This document shows positions 1-11,600 of a DNA stretch of 64,000 nucleotides, piece by piece; within the stretch, counting starts at the first letter, position 1; every line of letters begins with the position of its first letter. Source of the DNA: Lineus longissimus. Lineage: Eukaryota > Nemertea > Pilidiophora > Heteronemertea > Lineidae. The notes under the pieces are model-generated. The model had not been told where the DNA came from. It searched no databases and saw only the letters and a list, made by a program, of their open reading frames with translations. The stretch lies in assembly GCF_910592395.1 (NCBI RefSeq), contig NC_088323.1, positions 14,865,501-14,929,500 of the forward strand. The letters run 5' to 3'. Made by a program: the position numbers and the translations under genes.

Positions 1-156
1 CGTTGCTTCTTGGTGAAAATAATTCGTCTGCTAAAATTCAGAATTTTATACCTACCCAGGCGGTCATTGGTTACGATACCAAGACCGCTCCGATCAAACG
101 AGGTGTAATGTATTTTGTATTAGAAACAATGATATACTGTGACTAAGGCCTTTTAG

Positions 157-3100
157 AATTCCACCTCCAGATGATCAACGGTGATCTGACACCTTCATCC
201 AGACACCAAGGATACAATGCAAGGCAAAAGACCTCACAAGTGGCTGAGTCGGGTCAAGAATCTGGAGATACTTGGCTGACCAAGACCTTGTCAATTATTC
301 AAAAGGTAAGTCTCTAAAGCATCCGCAAACATGAGATATTTGTTGCAGCGACTTGCGATAATTATTGCATAAGATAAAAATCTCTCATCTGCGAGGGTTC
401 TCACAGACGCTGCATCCTGCTATAGATATCAAACCCAGTGTGTTTGAAGGTTTAACTTGCAGACAAGAGAACGTTTTACCGCCTATTGCAGTGACAATTA
501 TCACAAGTCACATCGATGAAAATGATATGTTTGCGGGGTGCTTAAAGGAACTGTTCACAATTATCAAATATCATACTGGTGTACAAAGTAAACCATTTTA
601 GAGCTGCCTCTTATGAGTGTTGGAATCAAAATGTTGATTTAAAAACATAGGCAACCCATTCATATAAAAATCTCTAAAAGCATGGAATCATTTCTCTTTC
701 AGTTAAAGTGATACTATGATGTGATTTACAACATTGCGGAAATACGTCCGTTTTTAATTGTTGATCACAACTGTAAAGCTCAAATTTTCCATTTTTGATT
801 AGATTTATTATAAAATCGCTGAATGTAAACCACCGCGACCGCGAAAATGTTCATGTTGTGACGTCATCAACGAAAACGTCGTCGGCGAAGCGCAATTTCA
901 ACGGCATCGAAGCATGCTGTCCGGGTGGGATTAAACCATCAATTTCTCGAAAATGTGCATTTCGATTCGAAAACCTTACCGATTGATGAGAAAGTGACGT
1001 AGTCATTTGTCTAAAACAGCTAAAACATTATATGGTGAAATTTGACATGAGTTACTGCCTATGTCTGCTCCTTTCAGTTGAATATCAACACCATGTTCAT
1101 TGAATGCTCCTTTACTTCCTTTGTGCATATTTTGGTTCCTTTCAGTTGAATATCCACACCATTCTCGTCAAAGGTGTTTCCGACCCTGATCTACTCTCCT
1201 GCCTCTCTCAAGATATCGCCATCCTCAAGAACATCCCCTAAAAGATCCTTCCACAACTCCTCCCTAAAAGATCCACCAAAAACTCTTTGTTCCTTTCAGT
1301 CTAATGTTAACACCATTCTCATGTAAAGCTCCTTTACGACTCCTTCCTTTATGCAAATTTGTCTTCCTTTCAGTTGAATATCAACACCATTCTCGTCAAA
1401 GGTTCCTCCAACCCTGATCTACTTTCCATCTGCCTCTCCCGTGATATTGCCATCCTCGACCATACCCCCTACAAGATCCTCCATGCAATTTCCATGGCAA
1501 CCAACACAGAGCCATTAAGTTACATCACAGATGCTACAAAGGTATGGAAATTCTCCTGAAAAGTTGCAAGCCTGAATTCTTTCAGCATGACTGCTTCTCG
1601 CCTTCTGTTTTGGCTCGTTATTTCATGCTGTACCGTAAATGCGACTTTAGTCGTAGTTCCACCTATCATAAAACCCCGTGTTTTTTCAAGACCCGTGTCT
1701 TCGCCGTGTGTCAAAAAACCCGGGGCGCACTTACACCTTTCAGTGGTGTTAGATAATGGTTAATAGCCCCGGCGACAGGTGCGCTGTAGGTAGGGAGCTC
1801 TCCTGTGTTTCTTTCCCGTTGGAGGGGGCGCAATATTGACGCAACTACACCGCGCCATCTGTCGCCAGATCTTAGAACTTGCAATTGCCGTGTCTATTCA
1901 GATTCCACCTATCAAAAAACCCGTGTTGAACACGGGTCTAAATTAGCCCCCGATTAGCCCCATCGAGCTCGATGGGGCTAACAGACACGGGGATTTGACA
2001 TACGGGTCTATTTAGACATGGCAATTCATAGGTGTAAGCGCAAAAGACACGGGGATTTGATAGGTGGAAGTACGACTTTTGAATTCTTCCTATCGTTTCT
2101 TTGTCTTCAGCCAAAAAAGGCCCACTCTGAACAATCAAAGGTACTCGGTCTGTAACCTCCCCTCATTTGTCGGGGTCAGGGTCAGTGGAGTGGATCCAAA
2201 ACTGGAGGGGAAACCGCTTACCAAGTGGGAGGGAAGATCAGTGGTGTAGTGGCTAGAGCACCGGGCTCATAATCCGGAGGTCATGGGTTCGACTCTCAGA
2301 AGGATCACCGCTGTTTTGTCTAAGTGTCCTTGAGCAAGGCACTTACCCCTATTTGCTTCTCTCCACCCAGGAGTAAATGGGTACCCAGCTGGCAGAATTC
2401 TAGTCCTGAGCGTATGGGCGGTTATTACCGCAAATAAAGACAAACCAAAGCAAAGACACTTGTGTAGCATATCAAGGACACGTAGATTGATACTCCTGGG
2501 CGGTTATTATCGCAAATAAAGACAAACCAAAGCAAAGACACTTGTGTAGCATATCAAGGACACGTAGATTGATACTCCTATGTGTGCCACATCAAAGACA
2601 TCTGGACCATACACCACGTCAAAGATAACGATGCGAAGTCAACAGGTGGCGCCACTGTAGATTGCTGGCGGCCGTATGCCTGTTGACGTTGTTGTTATTT
2701 GCCACCTCTCTCCCCATTATTCCAACAACTTGTTGAAGGAGGTTGACACAGTTTTCTAACTTATCTCTATCCATGGTTGTGATATACTAGTATGATTGAT
2801 GATATTGAAAAGAAAGGGGATCTCAAAATACGACAGTCTACTACGAATAGATCAATAGTGACATAACAACACATGTGCATTTTCCCGCTAGTCGCTTATG
2901 TCAACAAAAACCTATAGTTGTCGAAATCGTTTTTACTTTTCCCAAGACGGTGGCACCGCCTGTTGACTTCGCATCGTTATCTTTGACGTGGTGTATGGTC
3001 CAGATGTCTTTGATGTGGCACACATAGGAGTATCTATCTACGTGTCCTTGATATGCTACACAAGTGTCTTTTCTTTGGTTTGTCTTTATTTGCGGTAATA

Positions 3101-4467
3101 ACCATCCATACTGAGCGCTGTATAGCTGCAGCTCGGACCAGAGCTTGAATCACGAATGAGCAGGCCAACAGCTATAGGGGTAATAATGTGAAGCGCTTTG
3201 AGCAACTGAAACCAGTTGGATTTAGCGCTATATAAGACTCATGATAATTTCTTGTTTACCAGTATAAGTTTTGGTAACTTTACTCGCAACCTTGAACTTT
3301 TATTTTCGTATAAAACGACTATACAATGAAATCACAGGAAACGAATATAAACAAGTGCTTATCTTTCAGGTGAATGTGACATCTGAAGTAACGGTCCGTC
3401 CCTATAGAGACGACTGGATGTGCTGTCTGAGCAGTAGGGCCTATGTCTGCATTGAGCTGCCACTTCCCATTCAGGTTAATAGCTCATTCTATTTTCAACC
3501 CACACTGAGACTTCTCAGTCATTTTAATCACAGCAACTTGCCCTTTATAATTGCCGCTCAGTGCAACAAAATGATCTCTCGTCTGCGGGTGTAACCAGTT
3601 ATGGCGCGGTTTGATATCGACTCGCAGGTCGTTGCCATCTGCGATGACCACTGCAAAGAAGCGATTCTTGTCGCATGTGATTTAAATCGCCGGTAGCAGG
3701 GATTGGGCGCCTTAGACAACCAAAATCCAATGCTTGATACATTTCTCGGCAACAAAACTTAATATATCTCGCTTTTTTACTTTCAGACTGTCATGTTCTG
3801 CCACCCATGCAAAGCAGTCGGCATTCTCCGCGAGGAAAGTTTCTGGCATTGTGCCAACCGTCTCGCGAATACTGTATCTTCAAACCGCGTTCTTCCCGGT
3901 TCTGGAGAAACGGAGAAACTGGTTCTGAAACTGTTAGAAAACGGTCAAGATACGTCGTACAGATCTGCCATCTTCGAAGGAATCGCGCTAGGATTTCGGG
4001 ACTATGTTGAGAAAGTGGCTTCGAATTCATATAACATATTCGTCCAAGCAGGTATATCACATGAGGATGTGTCCAGAGACATAAGAAATCCGTCCCAGGA
4101 GGTTAATCAGGAAATCACAGAAGTGATGCAGAATTCCGTCCAAACTTTCACAGACTCTAGCAGCAAAGATGTTCCAAACTGTGTAACTCTGTCCGATACC
4201 TCTGATACTCCTGTGAAAATGTCTAAGTATTTTGATGCAAATTCTTGCAATCAATCCGTCCTAAGTCATCGTGGAACTGAGCAACTAGATTTAGACGTTT
4301 TAGGCAATCATACTCGTCTAGTTTTTGACGACTATTTAGCCAAGAGAGAAGCGTGGCAAACGGCTGCTGATTTCGTCTGCGGAATTCTTCAGACTGATAT
4401 GTATGTTGTTACAGGCTTGGGAGACAGTGAATCTCGTGCAAGGCATTCAGTCCTTGGGCTTCTGTAA
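157..4467 (+). CDS. BBS12: BBS12 homologue, last four coding exons (5' part lies left of the window)
   Basis: BBS12 is a group II chaperonin-like protein. With MKKS/BBS6, BBS10 and CCT subunits it helps assemble the BBSome, the ciliary cargo coat. Exons read as 157-305, 1374-1541, 3370-3474 and 3787-4467, all with AG/GT borders, giving 367 open codons including the TAA. Recognised segments: MINGDLTP...RHQGYN in the first exon; NINTILVKG in the second; FWHCANRLANTV followed by VLPGSGETE, the counterpart of the glycine-rich chaperonin motif; and near the C-terminus EAWQTAADFVCGILQTD then VVTG, typical of BBS12. The first exon could instead start at 171 after another CAG, but TTTTAG at 151-156 has the better pyrimidine tract and adds family-like residues. 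Human BBS12 has a single coding exon, so the introns are a lineage difference. Identity is from remembered family sequence. I see no frameshift. Confidence 0.86.
704..1055 (+). mobile_element. MITE-like repeat, copy 1 (inverted copy at 63634-63968)
   Basis: About 340 bp in the first BBS12 intron that reappears in reverse complement at the far end of the window with moderate divergence. The ends look like short degenerate inverted repeats (TTAAAGTGATACT at one end; the other copy ends as TTTAAAGGGTAACT read inward). It carries a TGACGTCA palindrome and no credible ORF. A non-autonomous DNA element is the simplest reading. Confidence 0.6.
1071..1327 (+). pseudogene. Degenerate duplicates of BBS12 exon 1374-1541
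   Basis: Upstream of the real exon, its acceptor plus first bases occur three more times: CAG at about 1075, TTCAG ending at 1145, and CAG at about 1297, each followed by a variant of the exon start (TTGAATATCAACACCAT). The middle copy (1146 to about 1264) resembles the exon over about 115 bp. It reads in frame for 31 codons, then meets TAA at 1239-1241, and it lacks one codon present in the real exon. No donor is seen. These look like dead tandem exon copies with retained 3' splice sites. Confidence 0.75.
2232..3246 (+). mobile_element. tRNA-derived SINE split by a nested element
   Basis: The head at about 2236-2310 has pol III promoter boxes (A-box-like TAGTGGCTAGAGCACC; B-box-like GGGTTCGACTC). 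A tRNA body motif, GTGTCCTTGAGCAAGGCACT, follows at about 2326; this motif is shared by V-SINE-type elements. The SINE 3' tail (AAGCGCTTTGAGCAACTG ... GCGCTATATAAGA) appears only at about 3190-3235. The SINE is therefore interrupted by the inverted-repeat element 2420-3103. A near-complete reverse copy lies at 57844-58165. Confidence 0.8.
2420..3103. mobile_element. Inverted-repeat DNA element nested in the SINE
   Basis: The ends are inverted repeats starting GGTTATTACCGCAAATAAAG. Homology between arms continues through the CACGTCAAAGATAACGATGC segment (about 2615-2640, inverted at about 2967-2993), giving arms of about 160-200 bp. The left arm has a direct duplication of about 80 bp (2416-2496 repeated at 2497-2578). 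There is no ORF for a transposase, so it is a non-autonomous MITE or fold-back element. Confidence 0.75.
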
Positions 4468-4657
4468 TACGTTTGTTAACCCAAAACTGAGACATGTCCA
4501 TTGATGTGCATACCCAGATTGGTTGAGCGAAACCCAGGATGTCCTGAACATTCTGAGGTTTATGATTTTCCAAAGAACTAGTTTGTTATGTTTGTATGAA
4601 TCAATTGTGATAAGATCAAAATGTGATATATTGAGAAATTCAAGAACATATTTTTGT

Positions 4658-4663
4658 AATAAA
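4658..4663 (+). terminator. Candidate poly(A) signal of BBS12
   Basis: AATAAA lies about 190 bp after the BBS12 stop codon in AT-rich sequence. It is the first canonical signal downstream, so it is the likely transcript end. Confidence 0.55.
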
Positions 4664-4789
4664 CAAATTTTTCTTAAAACTGTACCGTTTATTCTTCTAA
4701 CTCAAGTTGTTCATCTTCCTCAGAGTTGTACCATCTGATTCAGGCAAAGTCCCCAAGTCAGCTTCAGGACCCCTTTTTCTTTGGTACAG

Positions 4790-5560
4790 CTTTTATCTCA
4801 ATGTGCTCTTGAAGACAGGCTCAACACTGGACAGCTACATCGGCTGGAATTTCTACCCAAGTGAGGCTTTGAGTAGCTCATGAACCTGGGACAGCATCAG
4901 GACTGCCTATGGTTTAGCTTTTCTCTCAATGCGCTCTTGGAAGATAGGCCCAATTCCTCTACATCTTAAGGTATCCCTACCGAAGTAAAACTTTGAGTAG
5001 TTCATGTACCTGGGACAGCAACAGGACTGCCTATGGTATAGCTTTTCTCTCAATGCGCTCTTGGAAGATAGGCCCAATTCCTCTACATGTTAAGGCATCC
5101 CTACCGAAGTAAAACTTTGAGTAGTTCATGTACCTGGGATTGCATCAAGATCTGCCTTCTGTATAGCAGTCCGATGTACCTGGAACAGCACTGGGACCCT
5201 TCTGCCTTTATCTGGCGGAGTTCTTAAAGACAGGCCCAATTCCCCTACTTGGGGGATCCCTACTGAAGTAAGAATTTGAGTAGCCCGATTACCTGGGACA
5301 TCAGCGAGACACTTCTGCCTTTGGTAGAGTTTTTCTTTTGGAGATGGGCCCAAACACTCTACAAGGCAGTACAAGTAGCCTACTCGAAGTAGCTCATGCC
5401 CCCAAGGCACCTCGTGTACCTTTGACAATATCAGGGCCTTGTGCCTTTGGTAGAAGGTCAACCTAACTATGCCTAACACCCTGCTTTGCAACTCAAGTAG
5501 CTTACTTGTAGCTCATGTACCCACGGTACCTTATGTCCCTGGGCAGAGTAGCCCTGGGAC
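4790..5560. repeat. Degenerate tandem repeat, ~120-bp period
   Basis: A block containing GCGCTCTTGGAAGATAGGCC and GTAGTTCATGTACCTGGGACA recurs every 120 bp or so. Two adjacent copies (about 4907 and 5031) are nearly identical, with weaker copies before and after. No gene is visible. The 121-codon minus-strand frame here comes from the repeat. Confidence 0.65.
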
Positions 5561-5565
5561 AGCAT

Positions 5566-6908
5566 CAGGCCTGTGTCAAGTCAGCCCCAAATTTTCAAGC
5601 CCCAATTAAGCCATCACCAGTGTCCAGCCCCACTTTTACTCGGGTAATAACTCGGGTCGGGTCTATCTAAAATGTGGAATGTTCAAAAATGGTCAAGCTA
5701 GCCCCAAGTTCCAACCCAATTTTATTGCGCGAAATATCGAAAAACATGAACGTAAATAGAGAGGTTTAGATTTGTAATATTTCAGGTCAACCCCCACACG
5801 TTATTTTCCATTTGATCCCATATTGCTCAAAATTTGACACTGACTTGGGATAGAGACCTACTGGAGATTGTAGATGGGACCCCCCCCCCCCCCCCGCTAC
5901 TCAATAACGCCGGTTTCAGCGAGGAACACCTCGGATTTTTCCCAGCCCCCTTCGATTTGTAATATTTCAGGCCAACCTCCCAACGTTATTTTTCAGTTTA
6001 TACAATATTACTCAAAATTTGACACTGTCTTGGGATAGAGACCTACTGAAGAGTGTAGATGGGATCCTCCCCCCGCCCCCCCCCCCCCCCCCCCGCTACT
6101 CATTATTTACCGGTTTCAGCGAGGAACACCTCGGATTTTCCCCAGCCCCTTTCGATTTGTAATATTTCAGGTCAACCCCCACATGTTATTTTCCATTTTT
6201 ATACAATATTGCTCAAAATTTGACACTGACTTGGGATAGAGACCTACTGGAGATTGTAGATGGGACCCCCCCCCCCCCCCCCCGCTACTCGATAACACCG
6301 GTTTCAGCGAAGAACACCACGGATAATTCCCAGCCCCCTACGATTTGTAATTTTTTTTTTTCTTAATTCGTACCCCATTTTTTTCGTATGGTTTAAGTCC
6401 GGGGCTCTTGGATCGTTTTGCACTATATTGCATCAACCAATGTCATTGGGAGTAATGAGCAGAAATATTGTTAATTAAAAAAAATTGTATTTATTTACGT
6501 TTTAGACAACCTTCAACAGCTAAACCTCTTTATTTTATGTTTAAGTTATTAGAATTCGAACCCTCTCCACCTTACTATTTAAATTTCAGATTTTGTTTAA
6601 TTCGATCCCTCCATATATTAATTTGGCTTTACGTTTTTGTTAATTCGAGCCAAATAAACCTCTCTATTTAATGTTAAGTTATTGTTGCATCATTTTTAAC
6701 CATCTAAACCTCTCTATTTACGTTCATGTTTTTCGATATTTCGCGCAATAAAATTGAGGCTGGAACTTGGGGCTAGCTTGACCATTTTTGAACATTCCAC
6801 ATTTTAGATAGACCCAACCCGAGTTAATACCCGAGTAAAAGTGGGGCTGGACACTGGTGATGGCTTAATTGGGGCTGGAAAATTTGGGGCTGACTTGACA
6901 CAGGTGAT
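5566..6908. mobile_element. Fold-back element with ~195-bp terminal inverted repeats
   Basis: The left arm, starting CTGTGTCAAGTCAGCCCC (about 5571-5768), is repeated in reverse complement at about 6704-6905. Between the arms are three copies of a ~200-bp block (about 5769, 5950 and 6150). Each contains ATTTGTAATATTTCAGG, a poly-C run of 14-20 or more bases and ACCGGTTTCAGCGAGGAACAC. An AT-rich stretch follows (6340-6700). No transposase is visible. The long arms and internal tandem repeats fit a Foldback-type element. Confidence 0.75.
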
Positions 6909-7019
6909 GAGAATACGGGTGACACGCCGAGTAGACCAATGTATCGACGACGGAAACTCAGTAATAAATCTGGTGCAAGGCTCCCTCCAATTATCACCAA
7001 CACAACTCTCACTCTGCTC

Positions 7020-7150
7020 AGGCTTTTTGGTTAGTTTGCTGTTAGTTTGCTGTTTGCTGTTTGTTTTTTGTTTGTTTATTTGTTTATTGTAGTTTGTTTT
7101 GTTGTTGTTTGTTTGCTCTTTGCTGTTTTTTGTTTGTTTGTTTGTTTGTT
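7020..7150 (+). repeat. GTTTG-rich low-complexity tract
   Basis: Simple GTTTGTTT/GTTTGCTG repeats. The overlapping Leu/Cys/Phe-rich frames are artefacts of this composition. Confidence 0.85.
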
Positions 7151-7329
7151 AAGTATCACCAGAAGTGAAGTATCATCTTTACGATACACATGCCCTCTTC
7201 CCTCCAAAGTCACGTTCCTCGCCTCTGGCAGTCTCCTTTCCCTTAATTTTCCAACTTCTCCTCAGAGCGGGTCGTTGCTGATAGACTCTCATGAAGAGAT
7301 AACGCCAAAATCTATATCCGTAATAGAAG

Positions 7330-8515
7330 GGCAGGCGGTATTTGCACCACGCCACCACGGGCACCACGCGACCACCACGCCACCACGCGAACAGGCGGAG
7401 CGATCATAATGACGATATCAAAATAGCGGTCGATTCATTGGATCATGGTTTCTTGGAACAATTATAGATGGCGTTGGCTGCTATCCTAGCTTCTCTGATG
7501 CCCGTTCTTGGGATTATTGGAATAAAGGCGTACGCCAACTACGGAAATACGTACTGAATTACCGTTGAGTAACTAGACCTACTCCAACTGACGACTGACC
7601 TGCAAAAACCATACGAGTACGAGTGGGTTATATAGTCTCCCTTTAAAGGGGTGGCCGTTCGTTTGGGTGGGGTGGGTTGGGGGGGGGGGGGGGAGGAGTT
7701 AGATTTATCACTCACTCGAACACGTGTGCATAGTTTCAACATACTGTTGTGTGAGAGACCCTTATTGGCGACTTTGTGTAACTTTATCTTGCCTACCTAG
7801 CTGTTGCCTATAGTTTCCCATTAAAGGGGGACTATGTAGGAGCAGGGGGTCAAATTGGCCAACTTTAGCTGACTTATAAACAGAGTAAGGACATTAGGTC
7901 TTATTTGATTCATCACTGATTCATCACTGAATGTATCCCTGTTACAGGCGTGACTAGGTTAGGACAAACTGTGAGAGGTGAGAGACTCATTGCATTGCTA
8001 CTTTGTGTAACTTTATGTTGCCTACCAAGATGCTGCCTATAGTGCCCCTTTAATGGACATGTCTCGAATCTTATGCATTCTTCAGGGAAGGTGAATCACT
8101 AGGCTTCCCAAGCCAACAAGCTTGGGAATTCTTCTTCTTATCTTCAATATACAACACGAATTCGCAATAATAGGTCTCCGATCTATACTTTCTCCGCAGT
8201 GACAGTATTGTGATAACAATAATGGTGTGATAAGATCTCTCATGACAAACGGTTGGACACGGATGTATAGCGGCTTAATAATAGCCCTGCTTTTTGCGAA
8301 TGCCATTAACGAGTAATAAATACTCGTAAATCCCGTCAGGCAACAACGCAGTATACCAACATGCCATCTATAATTGGTAGGTGTAACCACAACTCTCAAG
8401 TGTCTGTGGTCTGATGGTCTGTTTTGATATCGTCATTATGATCGCTCCGCCTGTTCGCGTGGTGGCGTGGTGGTCGCGTGGTGCCCGTGGTGGCGTGGTG
8501 CAAATACCGCCTGCC
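7330..8515. mobile_element. Mutator-like non-autonomous element with 95-bp TIRs and 9-bp target duplication
   Basis: Terminal inverted repeats at 7330-7424 and 8421-8515 start GGCAGGCGGTATTTGCACC and match almost perfectly. The insertion is flanked by the direct repeat TAATAGAAG (7321-7329 and 8516-8524). Long TIRs plus a 9-bp duplication are the hallmark of the Mutator (MULE) superfamily. The interior has an imperfect internal duplication (about 7750-7830 and 7978-8055) and a run of about 16 G at 7679. No transposase frame is seen. Confidence 0.85.
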
Positions 8516-8612
8516 TAATAGAAGGGGTGTCCTGCTACAGAGGTATCTGCTAAGGGAGGTTCCACTGTACTTGTGTAACCAATACCTTATCTATTTCTGT
8601 GTTTATTTTCAG

Positions 8613-11600
8613 GTAAATACATGCAGATGATGAACGTGTTAAAACCCATTTCGGAACGACTTTAGAATTCCCGATCGGAAGTATAGGTCTAAGGGGCGAA
8701 TGAATACCGAATAATGAACAAGTAGCCTAACCCTAACCCTAACCCTTTAAACCGATTCACAACTTATATAGTGCGGAGGAACATCCGATCGGTAATTCTA
8801 AAGTTTAGCCAACAAAAAAACACCCAAACAGACCTGTGCCTTTTATTGTTGTTTTTTGTTTTAAAGGGACAATATAGGCATTGACAAACTACACAAACAA
8901 AGCACGGCTTGCTAAAGTTAGCTTTTTTAAAATGCTAAATGTCACCCCTTCCAGCAAACCCATTTCAAATCTCGTATCTGAAAATCTCCCATTTGAAACC
9001 TCGTACCCATGGCTTGTTCTGATGCAATGCTAATGCTCCCATGTACGGAATAAACATCATTGTCCGAGGTAACATCACTAGGGTATGTATTGAGAGCTAT
9101 TGCACAGTGATACATCGCAGTCCTGTTCGTGATGTGATGTCATGGAATGGGCCCGCTCTGTTCGTGATGTGATGTCATGGAATAGGCCCGCTCTGTTCGT
9201 GATGTGATGTCATGGAATAGGCCCGCTCTGTTCATGATGTGATGTCATGGAATAGGCCCGCTCTGTTCGTGATGTGACATCATGGAATAGGCCCGCTCTG
9301 TTCCTGATGTGACGTCATGGAATAGGCCCGCTCTGTTCATGATGTGACGTCATGAAATAGGCCTGCTCTGTTCATGATGTGACGTCATGGAATAGGCCCG
9401 CTCTGTTCATGATGTGACGTCATGGAATAGGCCCGCTCTATTCGTGATGTGACATCATGGAATAGGCCCGCTCTATTCGTGATGTGATGTCATGGAATAG
9501 GCCCGCTCTGTTCATGATGTGACGTCATGAAATAGGCCTGCTCTGTTCGTGATGTGATGTCATGGAATAGGCCCGCTCTGTTCGTGATGTGACATCATGG
9601 AATAGGCCCGCTCTATTCGTGATGTGATGTCATGGAATAGGCCCGCTCTGTTCATGATGTGACGTCATGAAATAGGCCCGCTCTGTTCATGATGTGACGT
9701 CATGAAATAGGCCTGCTCTGTTCCTGATGTGACGTCATGAAATAGGCCCGCTCTGTTCATGATGTGACGTCATGAAATAGGCCTGCTCTGTTCATGATGT
9801 GACGTCATGAAATAGGCCCGCTCTGTTCGTGATGTGACGTCATGAAATAGGCCCGCTCTGTTCGTGATGTGATGTCATGGAATAGGCCTGCTCTGTTCAT
9901 GATGTGACGTCATGAAATAGGCCTGCTCTGTTCATGATGTGACGTCATGAAATAGGCCCGCTCTGTTCATGATGTGACGTCATGAAATAGGCCCGCTCTG
10001 TTCATGATGTGACGTCATGAAATAGGCCCGCTCTGTTCATGATGTGACGTCATGAAATAGGCCCGCTCTGTTCATGATGTGACGTCATGGAATAGGCCTG
10101 CTCTGTTCATGATGTGACGTCATGAAATAGGCCCGCTCTGTTCATGATGTGACGTCATGAAATAGGCCCGCTCTGTTCATGATGTGACGTCATGAAATAG
10201 GCCCGCTCTGTTCATGATGTGATGTCATGAAATAGGCCTGCTCTGTTCATGATGTGACGTCATGAAATAGGCCTGCTCTGTTCATGATGTGACGTCATGA
10301 AATAGGCCCGCTCTGTTCATGATGTGACGTCATGAAATAGGCCCGCTCTGTTCATGATGTGACGTCATGAAATAGGCCTGCTCTGTTCATGATGTGATGT
10401 CATGAAATAGGCCTGCTCTGTTCATGATGTGACGTCATGGAATAGGCCCGCTCTGTTCATGATGTGACGTCATGAAATAGGCCCGCTCTGTTCATGATGT
10501 GACGTCATGAAATAGGCCTGCTCTGTTCATGATGTGACGTCATGGAATAGGCCCGCTCTGTTCATGATGTGACGTCATGAAATAGGCCCGCTCTGTTCAT
10601 GATGTGATGTCATGAAATAGGCCTGCTCTGTTCATGATGTGATGTCATGAAATAGGCCTGCTCTGTTCATGATGTGACGTCATGGAATAGGCCCGCTCTG
10701 TTCATGATGTGACGTCATGAAATAGGCCTGCTCTGTTCATGATGTGAAGTCATGAAATAGGCCCGCTCTCTTCGTGATGTAACGTCATGAAATAGGCCCG
10801 CTCTGTTCATGATGTGCTGCCGTCCCGACCCCATTACCCCGTTACATTTCGTTGATGAATGAGTAACGTGATGTAATGTTCTTCTTCAGGTCTACAGCTT
10901 CTTTGCCATTGACGCAGTAAGTCATCACAAATAATATTGATTCGGTGTTAAAGGGCAAATCCATTCATGTTAATTGTTTTTTCTAGTGGCTCTGGTAAAA
11001 AGAAATAAACAATACCGTAGTGCAGTTATCATGCAAGCAAATTTGCTAAAACCTGGCAGGAGTTTTTGTATATAGGTCTACACAATGGCGTTGCTGATTT
11101 GTTTTCTCCAGAGCATATATCAATGCAATAGGGAGCACCAGATAAGCTTTCTCACAATAGGTGGCTCTGGTGTACTAATGAATATAGGAAATTGACTTCA
11201 AACAAGATCATTGGCAACAACCAACACTGAAAGTGACATAACAATTTCAATTCCCAAACAGGGTATTGAAATGCAACTTTGAGAGATTTTTGACTTTTTC
11301 GATATTTTGGACCAACACAAGCGATTTTGACAAAAAAACGCTGTGGCTAAAAACAAGTCGGAGTGTATCAACAAGCAAGCTGTCTAAGATTTCCAGAAGA
11401 TTATCAAAATGATCCTGAATATTTTTTTAAATTGTCATTTCTTCAATTCAGAGCGAATCTTCTGGGCGTTCTTTGGGCAGCCGCTTAAGGACGACGTTAA
11501 AACGGATCGAGGATAATCTCATTCTGCTGGAGCCGCAGTTTGGGGCGCCCCCACCTACGGCTGAGGAGATAAGGGTAAGAGTAGTGGTCCAGCTTCATAG

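Noticed and set aside
8728-8750. Interstitial telomere
   Set aside because: Only three CCCTAA units, inside a MITE; too short to be a telomeric relic by itself.
9126-10817. CRISPR-like regular spacing
   Set aside because: The whole 35-bp unit is repeated without unique spacers, and the genome is animal.
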